From Lewinellaceae bacterium (GTDB lineage: Bacteria > Bacteroidota > Bacteroidia > Chitinophagales > Saprospiraceae): a stretch of 35,527 bases of DNA. The stretch is taken from positions 1 to 35,527 of the forward strand of contig JAHELJ010000001.1 of NCBI GenBank assembly GCA_024644235.1. Reading direction: 5' to 3'. Shown piece by piece: positions 19,532 through 27,502 of the stretch. Within the stretch, counting starts at the first letter, position 1; each line of letters starts with the position of its first letter. The position numbers were made by a program, and so were the translations under genes. The notes under the pieces are model-generated. The model searched no databases. It saw only the letters and a list, made by a program, of their open reading frames with translations, and was not told where the DNA came from.

Positions 19532-19561
19532 AAAAAAGGACCAAAATATTTTCTGGCCCTT
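19532..19561 (-). terminator. Terminator of the SdrD-B-like T9SS protein gene
   Basis: Arms 19536-19543 and 19554-19561 form an 8-bp stem (AAGGGCCA/TGGTCCTT on the minus strand, one G.U) followed by a T6 run. It lies 24 nt downstream of the stop codon at 19586, the normal place for an intrinsic terminator. Confidence 0.75.
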
Positions 19562-19585
19562 GTGAGGAAATGATAAAGATCAAAA

Positions 19586-22561
19586 CTATCTCTTCATGAT
19601 TCTTCTTACAGTACGTTCTCTGCCTTGGTCTATCACGATGAAATAAATTCCTGCCGGGAGTTGACCGAGCTCAAGATCTGTACGCCGTGATTGCATGATA
19701 GAGGAGATCAAGATTTGTCCGGTATTATCCACAAGTAAGATGCTTGGCTGGCCTTTCCGGTCAAAAGAAGGCATTTCAATCCTCACGTCTGTATCTACTA
19801 AAGTTGGGTATACAGATATGTTGTTTTCATGATTGAAAACAACCACCCGCACATCACTGTAACTCACACTTCCATCAAGGTCTACTTGCTTTAGTCTGTA
19901 GTAATTCCTGCCCATAAGTGGATCCAGGTCAATAAATTGATAAGATTTCAAGGAGACTGAAGTCCCGGCTCCCACTTCTTGACCGATACCTTCAAATGCC
20001 GATCCATCTGCAGATCGTTCAATGACGAATTGATCATTATTGATTTCACTGGCTGTTTGCCAGGTGATCTCAACAACTGAGTTCATACCTCGTGCATTGA
20101 AAGATATCAGTTCCACCGGCAGCAGCAAATTGGAAGCAAATCCAAAGTCGAGATCCATCATATCTGCACCTGAATTCAAGGTCTCACTGGTAGCCATATC
20201 ATAGTTACCATCTTTATCGTATGAGTTGTACATGTCATAGAGTGCCCCTCCCACTTCAAAATTGGAAGAGTGAATCTCCACAGTGTAGTTCCCCGGTAAT
20301 AGTCCACTGAACAAATAATCACCATTTGCGTCTGAGTAGACTTGGGATATCTGTGTTCCATTCAGGTCTTTAAGCACGACCAGAACGTTTTCGTGGCCAG
20401 TATCGGTTGCATCTTTAGTGCCATCGCCGTTGGTGTCAATCCAGATGTTATCGCCAAGCGAAACACGACTGAAAATCCCAGCATCCCAATTGCCATCATT
20501 TTCACCAGAGGACAGAGTAGTGGTAGATGTCCTCGATGTTGTTGGGTTAACATCAGAATCTTTAGATGTATCATTACCAGACCCTGCAGTCGTGAACTCA
20601 GCTCCATTCGGAAGATTTGAAAACTGCACATAGTAGTCTCCGGGGGTTAATTCATCAAAACTATATGATCCATCCATTGCTGTCGAAGTAGCTGCCCCTA
20701 TTTGATTACCTGCGCCATCAAATAAAGTCACTGTTAGTCCTGGTGCAGGATCTTCTCCGTCATCTTGGATTCCGTTGGCATTTGCATCAATCCATGCATA
20801 ATCGCCAATCGATGCCCAGCGATAAAGTCCACCGTCAACTGTGTTATTGCTCTCACCGGAGCCCAATGTATAAACACCACTTCGACCAGTCGAAGGATTA
20901 ATATCAGAATCGGTGTCATCTGATCCCTGGTTTTGGGGACTGATGAATAGCCCTGAAGGGTAGACAACCTCGATCATGTAATCACCAGGTTCGAGATTAT
21001 CAAAATTATAGGTACCATCAAGATTTGTGAACGTAGATAGACCGGTAGGATTGCCGTTCCCGTCAATCAGATTTACTTGTAGAGCAGGTAAGCCTAGTTC
21101 ACCATTGTCTTGAACGCCATTGGCGTTCTTGTCTTCCCAGATCAGGTTTCCGAGTGATGCTGTCTGATAGAAACCGGCATCGATATTAGATATATTTTGA
21201 CCAGACAATAAGGTAAATGAAGACGTGACCCCTGTTGAAGCATTTGCATCAGAGTCCTTGGTATCGTCAGTGCCCTGATCCTGAGGTGAGCGAGAGTCGT
21301 ACCCGCTGGGTAACACAAACTCTACCGTATAGTCCGCGGGTTCCAAATTGGTAAAGGTGTATTCACCATTCGATCCCGTAGTCCTACTGATTATAGTGCC
21401 ACCTCCACTGAGTTTTACGGTTGCACCTTGAATTGCGGGCTCTCCATTATCCTGGATGCCGTTGCCATTGAGATCATGCCAGACATACGAGGTCACCGAA
21501 CCAAGATTATAGAAACCAGCATCTATGTCCCTATTGTAGTCTAACACGTTGAGAGTGAATTCTGATGTTCGCCCGGTGGATGGAGATGGATCTGAATCGA
21601 TTGAGTCTGCGACTGCACTCTGTTGACTGACTTCGGTAAATCCATTTGGTGTTTCAAATTCTATTTGATAGGTATCCGGATCGATATCTTCGAAAGCATA
21701 GAATCCCGAATTGTCGGTTACAGTCGTATTCACTACGGATCCATTCTGCAACAGATTGACGGTGGCGTCGGGAATGCCGCTTTCACCATTATCTTGAATT
21801 CCATTTCCATTGGAATCATGCCATACAAAATCTCCCACACTGGCAAATTCCTTGCAAGTTTCAATGAATGCAATTCCCCCGCTAGCCGCCAAAGAAAAGG
21901 TCAATTCGACAATATTGCGTGCATTATTGTTGGGATCAGCATTGATATCCCACTCTCCATAGGCATTTTCACCAGGACCAGAGTAGTTAAAGGATCCTGT
22001 ACTATTATCGCTATACGTGATGGTCACCGTGACATCGATGTCATCAAGAAAGCCGATTTTACCCACAGTGGTTGGTACGTCAAAAGTGATTTTGAACTGA
22101 CCCCCACCGCCCAAGTCATCTGGTACATCATCTCTGCCATCGTTATTGATATCAGTCCAGGTTTCCTCTATGATCAACACATTCCCAAGAAAAGTGCAAT
22201 TCTCCCCTGGTTGGCCAGGAGCACCTCCCGCACCAATTCCTGGCCCACCGCCTGGACAGGATTCGTTCGGTGACCCCATATCAGGATCTCCATCACCACT
22301 ATTCACCGCACCTGTCACGGGATTGCCGGTATCAAATGCTACCAAAGGATGATTGGAGCTAGATAATGTCTGAAAATGAATGCCTTGGGGAGCATACGTG
22401 TTCGCATCAATAATCTGTCCTCGCTGGATAGTGTTGCCATTCCCGTCTTTATCAAACTCAATGAGAAAATAGCCCGTTGAACCTGGTCCGCAATTTTGGG
22501 AATTGGAAAAGGAAGGTAGCAGAAGAAGAAATATCAGGATACGACAAAATTTGCCTGGCAT
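19586..22561 (-). CDS. SdrD-B-like repeat surface protein with T9SS C-terminal sorting domain
   Basis: This 991-aa protein has a signal peptide (hydrophobic to about residue 20, ending FSNSQ) and is predicted to be exported and then attached or released by type IX secretion. The N-terminal domain (about 25-235) has GDPDMGSPN, GNVLII and an aspartate/glycine-rich stretch like domains seen in extracellular PEP-CTERM-type proteins. Five SdrD-B-like repeats of about 115 aa begin near residues 239, 354, 468, 586 and 701, each opening with a motif like VWHDSNGNGIQDNGE, a likely calcium-binding Ig-like fold. A fibronectin-III-like segment (VELISFNARGMNSVVEITWQ) follows at about 820-910. The end (about 915-991) is a T9SS type-A sorting domain (SVYPTLVDTDVRIEM ... 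LPAGIYFIVI ... RRIMKR). No catalytic motif is seen; an adhesive or structural role is inferred. Confidence 0.9.
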   Translation of the reverse strand: MPGKFCRILIFLLLLPSFSNSQNCGPGSTGYFLIEFDKDGNGNTIQRGQIIDANTYAPQGIHFQTLSSSNHPLVAFDTGNPVTGAVNSGDGDPDMGSPNESCPGGGPGIGAGGAPGQPGENCTFLGNVLIIEETWTDINNDGRDDVPDDLGGGGQFKITFDVPTTVGKIGFLDDIDVTVTITYSDNSTGSFNYSGPGENAYGEWDINADPNNNARNIVELTFSLAASGGIAFIETCKEFASVGDFVWHDSNGNGIQDNGESGIPDATVNLLQNGSVVNTTVTDNSGFYAFEDIDPDTYQIEFETPNGFTEVSQQSAVADSIDSDPSPSTGRTSEFTLNVLDYNRDIDAGFYNLGSVTSYVWHDLNGNGIQDNGEPAIQGATVKLSGGGTIISRTTGSNGEYTFTNLEPADYTVEFVLPSGYDSRSPQDQGTDDTKDSDANASTGVTSSFTLLSGQNISNIDAGFYQTASLGNLIWEDKNANGVQDNGELGLPALQVNLIDGNGNPTGLSTFTNLDGTYNFDNLEPGDYMIEVVYPSGLFISPQNQGSDDTDSDINPSTGRSGVYTLGSGESNNTVDGGLYRWASIGDYAWIDANANGIQDDGEDPAPGLTVTLFDGAGNQIGAATSTAMDGSYSFDELTPGDYYVQFSNLPNGAEFTTAGSGNDTSKDSDVNPTTSRTSTTTLSSGENDGNWDAGIFSRVSLGDNIWIDTNGDGTKDATDTGHENVLVVLKDLNGTQISQVYSDANGDYLFSGLLPGNYTVEIHSSNFEVGGALYDMYNSYDKDGNYDMATSETLNSGADMMDLDFGFASNLLLPVELISFNARGMNSVVEITWQTASEINNDQFVIERSADGSAFEGIGQEVGAGTSVSLKSYQFIDLDPLMGRNYYRLKQVDLDGSVSYSDVRVVVFNHENNISVYPTLVDTDVRIEMPSFDRKGQPSILLVDNTGQILISSIMQSRRTDLELGQLPAGIYFIVIDQGRERTVRRIMKR
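19900..21850 (-). repeat. Five tandem SdrD-B-like coding repeats and following Ig-like segment
   Basis: Within the T9SS protein, blocks of about 345 bp repeat five times between roughly 21850 and 20110. Each encodes a VWxDxNxNGIQDxGE-type loop, a GxYxFxxLxPGDY motif and a DSDxNPSTGRTS-type motif. The copies have diverged at DNA level, so this is an old protein repeat and not a recent expansion. Boundaries are approximate. Confidence 0.7.
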
Positions 22562-23244
22562 ATCAACTAAATTTTTTGAAATACGAGAATAGCCCCAGTA
22601 CGAATGCTATAGTAGCCGCAACGACTAAAAGACATTGCCTGTCGACAAGCATCGGGATATCAATTAGACAATGGAGAATAAAGTGATGTGAAAGCGATCC
22701 AACACTAGGCTAAGAAGTAGTGTGTCGACCGAATTAGCGTGTAGCTGCTTGCGGTCATATTAGTTGAAAGGAAATCGGATTTGAGTGTTAATTTCGCCTT
22801 CAATCTCACCTGCTTTCTTACGGATCTGTGTTAAACTACTCCAGTTGTGTCAACTTTTCTCCACTTGAAAGACGGGTCAAATTCCATGCCGCGCAAAATT
22901 AATGAAAGATTCTTCATATAATTTTGTGAGCGGGCAAATGACCCAACAAGTACCCTACAGTGAAGACAACAATTAGTTTACTAAAACGTGCAGATAACTA
23001 ACAGATTATGAATGTCTTACGTATTTACAATTTACGAGGATTTCAGCGTGCGAGAAAGGTCGATATTACGAATCAAAAGATGTGTTAAAATTTTGACTTT
23101 AGGTCAAACTAAGGTGTCCGGAGCTGATTACATTTACTTTAATTGCATGCAATTATCATATGTGATAGATCGAATTCCCCCAATTTCCAAGGAAGAGGAG
23201 GAGTGCTTTTCATACCTTACCATTTCATCTGTTCATTAATTGAT
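22562..23244. other. 683-bp spacer without a convincing gene
   Basis: No gene of normal length is supported here. On the minus strand two short frames look like C-terminal scraps. One is a 28-codon frame at 22831-22917 (MKNLSLILRGMEF... ending VDTTGVV). The other is a partial frame at 22760-22846 ending INTQIRFPFN. The stretch 22848-22884 holds two GTCAA-type copies (TGTCAACTTTTC and GGGTCAAATTCC), which resembles insertion-sequence ends, possibly of IS21 type; this is an impression from memory. A perfect palindrome lies at 23140-23155. A 75-codon plus-strand frame at 23012 has no recognisable features and is not called. Confidence 0.5.
23140..23155. promoter_or_regulatory. Perfect 16-bp palindrome, candidate operator
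   Basis: TAATTGCATGCAATTA is its own reverse complement. It lies 89 bp upstream of the ATG of the Tat-exported isomerase, where a repressor or activator dimer could act. It is AT-flanked with a central GCATGC. No regulator gene in the window is an obvious partner. Confidence 0.4.
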
Positions 23245-24189
23245 ATGAAACGAAGAAATTTTGTGCAGGCAGCAGGTCTAGGACTGATATCACTTGGTTC
23301 TTTTTCAACCTCTGCACGTACTCTTACGGGTGAGGAAACTGGAGAAATGTTCTTTAAGATTTCTCTGGCTGAGTGGTCACTTCACAAGACATTATTTGCC
23401 AAAAAGATGACCAATTTAGATTTTGCTGCCAAGGCTAAGAATGATTTTGGCATCGAGGCCATTGAATATGTCAATCAATTTTTCAAGGACAAAGCAAGAG
23501 ACAAAGATTATCTCGATGAATTGAATCAAAGAGCGGGTGATCTTGGTGTGCAGCAGCTCTTGATCATGGTGGATGGAGAAGGAGGCCTGGGTGATCCGGA
23601 TGCCAAAAAGCGAAAAGAGGCTATTGAAAATCATTTTAAATGGGTGGAGGCTGCCAAACATCTTGGATGTCATTCAATCCGGGTGAATGCTTTTGGACAA
23701 GGGACGGCCGCCGAGGTTGGATCAGCGGCAGTAGATGGTCTGGGTTCTCTCGCCACATTTGCCAAAGACTTTAGCATCAATGTCCTTGTTGAGAATCATG
23801 GTGGGTATTCTTCAGATGGGATATGGCTCTCTGGAGTAATGAAGGAAATTAATATGGAGAACTGTGGCACACTCCCCGATTTTGGAAACTTTTGTGTGAA
23901 AAGGTCTGGAGGACAACCATGGGGTAGTGAGTGTATAGAGGAGTATGATCGTTACAAGGGTGTTAGTGAATTGATGCCCTTTGCCAAAGCAGTGAGTGCC
24001 AAGACCAATGATTTCGACTCTGACGGAAATGATATGAAGACGGATTTTATGAAGATGATGAAGATTGTTAAAGATGCCGGGTTTAGCGGGCATGTGGGTA
24101 TCGAATATGAGGGCCAGGATTTAAGCGAAGACGAAGGAATTCTCGCTACTAAAAAATTGCTTGAGAAAGTCGGAACCGCTCTAGGCTGA
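23245..24189 (+). CDS. Tat-exported sugar phosphate isomerase/epimerase-like TIM-barrel protein
   Basis: This 314-aa protein belongs to the xylose-isomerase-like (AP-endonuclease-2) TIM-barrel superfamily. Start at 23245 is chosen because it opens a twin-arginine signal (MKRRNFVQAAGLGLISLG) typical of Tat export; the frame extends upstream but that part has no signal-like character. Conserved family segments include the early ISLAEWSLHKTL strand, HLGCHSIRVNAFG, the barrel strand INVLVENHGGYSSDG with a probable metal-binding Glu, and GHVGIEYEGQDL near the C-terminus with another conserved Glu. Similar periplasmic proteins in Bacteroidota often accompany sugar or inositol metabolism, but no such enzymes are adjacent. 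It appears monocistronic. Substrate unknown. Confidence 0.88.
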   Translation: MKRRNFVQAAGLGLISLGSFSTSARTLTGEETGEMFFKISLAEWSLHKTLFAKKMTNLDFAAKAKNDFGIEAIEYVNQFFKDKARDKDYLDELNQRAGDLGVQQLLIMVDGEGGLGDPDAKKRKEAIENHFKWVEAAKHLGCHSIRVNAFGQGTAAEVGSAAVDGLGSLATFAKDFSINVLVENHGGYSSDGIWLSGVMKEINMENCGTLPDFGNFCVKRSGGQPWGSECIEEYDRYKGVSELMPFAKAVSAKTNDFDSDGNDMKTDFMKMMKIVKDAGFSGHVGIEYEGQDLSEDEGILATKKLLEKVGTALG

Positions 24190-24578
24190 TGGTGAATATG
24201 TGATTTGCTCACATGTGTTAAAATCCGAAAAGTCACTCATTATTTCGAGGATTGATTCTGAAGATTCTTTATATTCGCACTACCTTAGTTATTATTTCCC
24301 GATCATAAGTTTGAAAAGTTGTAGTCTATTTGACATTGGTTTGTCCAATGAGTAAAATCACTTTTGGCATGCTAATTGAATTAGAGCTATACAGTTGCGA
24401 CGATGGTTGAAAGACTACCGGAGCAATCCCCAAAGCCTTTAAGATTAACGGGTTTCATTTCATAGCAAGAGGTTGTATTTCGTTTACGAAATCAACCTCT
24501 TTTTTGTTTGGCATGCTCCGGGATGCAGATTACTCCTGACGATTAATCCTTATCTTTTGAGTTCCTTTGATAAATGCC
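24190..24578. other. 389-bp spacer containing a strong terminator and an 11-bp direct repeat
   Basis: No protein gene is supported. A short hairpin without T-tract (24198-24214) follows the isomerase stop. A strong intrinsic terminator sits at 24467-24505, unusually far (about 280 bp) from the upstream gene. The 11-mer TTTGGCATGCT occurs at 24363-24373 and again at 24507-24517, bracketing the terminator. The stretch 24374-24505 could be an independent small RNA ending at that terminator; no known RNA family was recognised. Confidence 0.5.
24467..24505 (+). terminator. Strong intrinsic terminator
   Basis: Left arm 24467-24482 (with one bulged T at 24476) pairs with 24487-24501 around a TTTA loop, giving 15 base pairs, and runs into a T-tract ending at 24505. 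It ends either a long 3' UTR of the isomerase gene or a separate small transcript, and insulates the next operon. Confidence 0.85.
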
Positions 24579-25901
24579 ATGATAAAACAAATCATCTTGT
24601 TGGGTCTATCCCTGTTCATTGCTTGCCGCACCCCTCTTGAACAGTTGGCAAGAACGAAATGGAATAGCGGATTTCAAAATATTCTCATTGACAGTTCAAA
24701 CTCGATTAGTCCTTACCGGCCATGCGAGCCAAGCATTTTCATCAGCCCCACAAATAATCAGCATATGGTGGCAGGAGTTGTCCTCAATAAGACTTTCTAT
24801 TCACATGATGGAGGGCGTAATTGGACGATGCAACTGGTCGAATCGCCTTACGGGGTATTTGGAGATCCTGTGATCACAGCAGACTACAAAGGATACTTCT
24901 ACTTTGCTCATTTATCAGATCCGGAAGGGGTAGGCAGGGCCAGTGATCGCTGGCTGGACCGGATTGTCGTACAACGATCAGTAGATCAGGGAGTGACTTG
25001 GAGTCCGGGAAGCTATGCCGGAATGAGGCATCCCGCCGATCAGGATAAGCATTGGCTGGTGACCGATCCACGCACCGCTGCGATCTATATGACCTGGACA
25101 GAATTTGATAAATACGGTAGCGCGGATCCCCAACACAAGAGCAGGATTCTGTTCTCCAAATCTGTCAATCAGGGCATTTCCTGGTCCGGTGCTATCCCCA
25201 TCAGTCAAATAGAAGGCGATTGCATCGATTCAGACAACACCACGGAAGGTGCCGTTCCGGCCGTAGGTCCCGACGGAACGTTGTACGTTGCCTGGTCCCA
25301 TGGAGAGCATATTTATTTCGATCGTTCAGTTGATCTTGGCGTAACCTGGTTAGAGAGAGATATCATAGCTGCAAACCAAATTGGTGGTTGGGATATTGAC
25401 ATACCGGGATTGGGTCGAGCCAATGGAATGCCGGTAACCGGCGTTGATCTCAGTGACAGCCCTTACCGGGGTACGATATACATCAACTATTGTGATCAAA
25501 AGAATGGCCCTAATGACACAGATGTATGGTTGGTGAGATCCACAGACTACGGTGAAACTTGGAGTGAGCCAGTGAGGGTGAACGATGACCCACCCGGCAA
25601 GCATCAGTTTTTCACCTGGATGGCGGTTGATCCGGTCACGGGAGGCATATACATAGTCTTTTATGATAGACGGGCTCACGCTGATAATCAAACTGATGTT
25701 TTTCTCGCAGCCTCATTCGATGGAGGATCGACCTTCGAGAACGTACGAATCAGTGAAAAGCCATTTACACCTAATCCCACTGTATTTTTTGGAGATTACA
25801 ACAACATCAGTGTGAATGGTGGTGTCATACGGCCGATATGGACACGAATGGATGGCAACCGGACCAGCATCTGGACGGCTCTCATAGATCTTCATCCGTG
25901 A
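24579..25901 (+). CDS. Sialidase/BNR-repeat-like lipoprotein (six Asp-boxes)
   Basis: This 440-aa predicted lipoprotein has a six-bladed sialidase-type propeller. ATG at 24579 gives a signal peptide ending LFIAC (Cys16); a TTG four codons earlier is less likely. Asp-box motifs (SxDxGxxW type) occur at SHDGGRNW (75-82), SVDQGVTW, SVNQGISW, SVDLGVTW, STDYGETW and a weaker SFDGGSTF. The protein starts with a YRPCEPSIFISPTN segment that could hold the arginine typical of the active site. The full sialidase arginine triad and Tyr/Glu pair could not be confirmed by eye, so the protein may bind glycans without hydrolysing them. It is first of four tightly packed genes; its TGA overlaps the GTG of the next gene by 4 bp. 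Confidence 0.85.
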   Translation: MIKQIILLGLSLFIACRTPLEQLARTKWNSGFQNILIDSSNSISPYRPCEPSIFISPTNNQHMVAGVVLNKTFYSHDGGRNWTMQLVESPYGVFGDPVITADYKGYFYFAHLSDPEGVGRASDRWLDRIVVQRSVDQGVTWSPGSYAGMRHPADQDKHWLVTDPRTAAIYMTWTEFDKYGSADPQHKSRILFSKSVNQGISWSGAIPISQIEGDCIDSDNTTEGAVPAVGPDGTLYVAWSHGEHIYFDRSVDLGVTWLERDIIAANQIGGWDIDIPGLGRANGMPVTGVDLSDSPYRGTIYINYCDQKNGPNDTDVWLVRSTDYGETWSEPVRVNDDPPGKHQFFTWMAVDPVTGGIYIVFYDRRAHADNQTDVFLAASFDGGSTFENVRISEKPFTPNPTVFFGDYNNISVNGGVIRPIWTRMDGNRTSIWTALIDLHP

Positions 25902-26236
25902 CTAAGTTTTTAGCTTTCGATACCAGGCAAGATCAGATTGCTGATGCATTTGGAGTCATTGTTCGCCGGTTGCAACCAGCGATTAGGGAAGTCAATCAAT
26001 ATGGGATTCCCTTCTTCCATCATTACGGCAGGTGTTTCTACCTTAGTCCTAAAGGAAACGGAGTCGATATAGGGTTTTGCCGGGGTGCGATGCTGAGTCA
26101 GCAGGTAAAACTTTCGGGGCAGGATCGGAAAGTTATTCGGCTACTTCACATCGAGTCAGAGGATGATCTTGACGGTGATCTGGAAGCCATACTCAAGGAA
26201 GCCCTGATGCTGAACGAGACATTATCCGAATTGTAG
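25898..26236 (+). CDS. DUF1801 family protein
   Basis: This small soluble protein (112 aa from the GTG at 25898) resembles the DUF1801/YdhG-like family: an N-terminal helix pair, YGIPFFHHYGRCFYLSPKG in the middle (family pattern around a xGxPxF segment), then DIGFCRGAMLSQQ and a C-terminal acidic-helical part. The GTG start is chosen because its GTGA overlaps the preceding stop, a sign of translational coupling; an in-frame ATG at 25838 would overlap the sialidase-like gene by 64 bp. The biochemical role of the family is unknown. The next gene follows after 4 bp. Confidence 0.75.
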   Translation: MTKFLAFDTRQDQIADAFGVIVRRLQPAIREVNQYGIPFFHHYGRCFYLSPKGNGVDIGFCRGAMLSQQVKLSGQDRKVIRLLHIESEDDLDGDLEAILKEALMLNETLSEL

Positions 26237-26240
26237 TGCA

Positions 26241-26522
26241 ATGGATAGACTGATGAAAGTGTCTCTTTGGCTCAATGGAATTCTTTTTTTGTTGTTAGTC
26301 TTACTTATATTTTTATTTCTACCGGGCTTGGCCCTGGTATCTGTGGGGTGGGGTGGATTCGTCTACCTGGTAGTGCTGCTGAGCATACCTATTTGGGGGA
26401 TTAGGGTAGGAAGGCATAATCGTTATAGTGAGGACTTCAATGCGATGTATAAAGTATTTTGGATGGCCAGTTGGATCAACCTGCTGCTTATATTCATACC
26501 GTTTATCTTGATTCTTCTATGA
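26241..26522 (+). CDS. Small membrane protein of unknown function
   Basis: This 93-aa protein has about three hydrophobic segments: residues 7-29 (LWLNGILFLLLVLLIFLFLPG), 31-53 (LVSVGWGGFVYLVVLLSIPIWG) and 72-93 (WMASWINLLLIFIPFILILL), with a short charged loop (RVGRHNRYSEDFN) between the second and third. No domain is recognised. It lies 4 bp after the DUF1801 gene, and its TGA overlaps the dehydratase ATG (ATGA), so it is very likely a real, translated operon member. Confidence 0.75.
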   Translation: MDRLMKVSLWLNGILFLLLVLLIFLFLPGLALVSVGWGGFVYLVVLLSIPIWGIRVGRHNRYSEDFNAMYKVFWMASWINLLLIFIPFILILL

Positions 26523-27502
26523 GCCTGGGACCAAAGGAAGTCGAATCTGCTTATGAACGGATAAGAAATTATATCCGGCACACCCCCTTAGAGCAAAGCC
26601 GAGCCTTGGAGAGCTTCACCAATGGATCTGTTTTTCTGAAAATGGAGAATCAACAGGTTAGCGGCTCGTTCAAGGCCAGAGGTGCTTTCAACAAGATACT
26701 TTCAATTCCGGAAAAAGAAAGGACGGAAATGCAATACATCGCGGCATCTACCGGAAACCATGCAATTGCCTGCTGTACAGTTCTCCAGCAATTGGGCTTG
26801 CATGGCAAGATCGTACTGCCAGAAAATGTGGCAAGCTCAAAACTGCAGGATATCAAACTCTTTGGAGTACCATTGGAATTCCATGGCAAGACGAGCTTAG
26901 ATGCAGAGATTCTCGCCAGAAAGCTAGCCTCGGACAGTGGGTATCAGTTGGTACATCCCTATGATGACCCGGAAATTGTAGCCGGCCAGGGAACCGTAGC
27001 CATCGAAATCATCGAAGAGATGGGAGTGCCTGATGTCGTCGTCATACCGGTGGGTGGAGGTGGTCTTATCTCCGGCATTTGCACTTACATCAAAAACCAA
27101 TTTCCTAATGTTCACATTATCGGATGCCAACCCGAACGTAGTCCCGAAATGGTTGTTTCTATTCGAAAAGGTAAAATCATTGAAGAGAATATTTCAGCTC
27201 CAACTCTTTCAGATGGTACTGCAGGAGGTATGGAACCAAATTGCATGACTTATGATATCTGCAAGGAATATGTTGATGAATGGCTGCTTTTGTCTGAAAC
27301 GGAAATTGCCAACGGTATCCGATTTCTTATTGAGCGGCATCAGGTATTAGCAGAAGGGGCGGGTGCATTATCAATAGCCGCCGTAATTCGCTTAAAAAAG
27401 CAGCTGGCTGATAGAACGGTAGTCTGCCTGGTGACTGGAAAAAGAATCTCAGTTGAAAAACTTAAGAAGGTGATGAGAAAAGACTGGGATCCCAATATTT
27501 GA
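26519..27502 (+). CDS. PLP-dependent threonine/serine dehydratase-like enzyme
   Basis: This 327-aa fold-type II PLP enzyme belongs to the threonine dehydratase/serine racemase group, which deaminates hydroxy-amino acids to keto acids and ammonia. Visible are the PLP lysine in SGSFKARGA (Lys52), the substrate-loop STGNHA (77-82), and the phosphate-binding GGGG (179-182). No ACT regulatory domain follows, so it is the short catabolic or racemase-like form, not biosynthetic IlvA. The usual C-terminal SGGN that contacts the pyridine nitrogen is TGKR here (306-309), and LSDGTAGGMEPN replaces the more common DGIAV segment; both resemble EutB-type dehydratases. Start ATG at 26519 overlaps the preceding stop by 4 bp. 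Exact substrate is unknown. Confidence 0.88.
   Translation: MSLGPKEVESAYERIRNYIRHTPLEQSRALESFTNGSVFLKMENQQVSGSFKARGAFNKILSIPEKERTEMQYIAASTGNHAIACCTVLQQLGLHGKIVLPENVASSKLQDIKLFGVPLEFHGKTSLDAEILARKLASDSGYQLVHPYDDPEIVAGQGTVAIEIIEEMGVPDVVVIPVGGGGLISGICTYIKNQFPNVHIIGCQPERSPEMVVSIRKGKIIEENISAPTLSDGTAGGMEPNCMTYDICKEYVDEWLLLSETEIANGIRFLIERHQVLAEGAGALSIAAVIRLKKQLADRTVVCLVTGKRISVEKLKKVMRKDWDPNI

Noticed and set aside
19271-19561. CRISPR-like or REP-type array
   Set aside because: The hairpins share a general shape but not a repeated sequence, and spacing is uneven; no direct repeats with spacers exist.
21623-22273. 216-codon plus-strand open frame opposite the T9SS protein gene
   Set aside because: It is antisense to a well-supported coding sequence with signal peptide, repeats and sorting domain; its own translation shows no domain or signal and follows from repeat codon bias.
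23012-23239. 75-codon plus-strand open frame before the isomerase gene
   Set aside because: Unusual composition, no signal or domain, and it spans the palindrome; probably chance in an AT-rich spacer.
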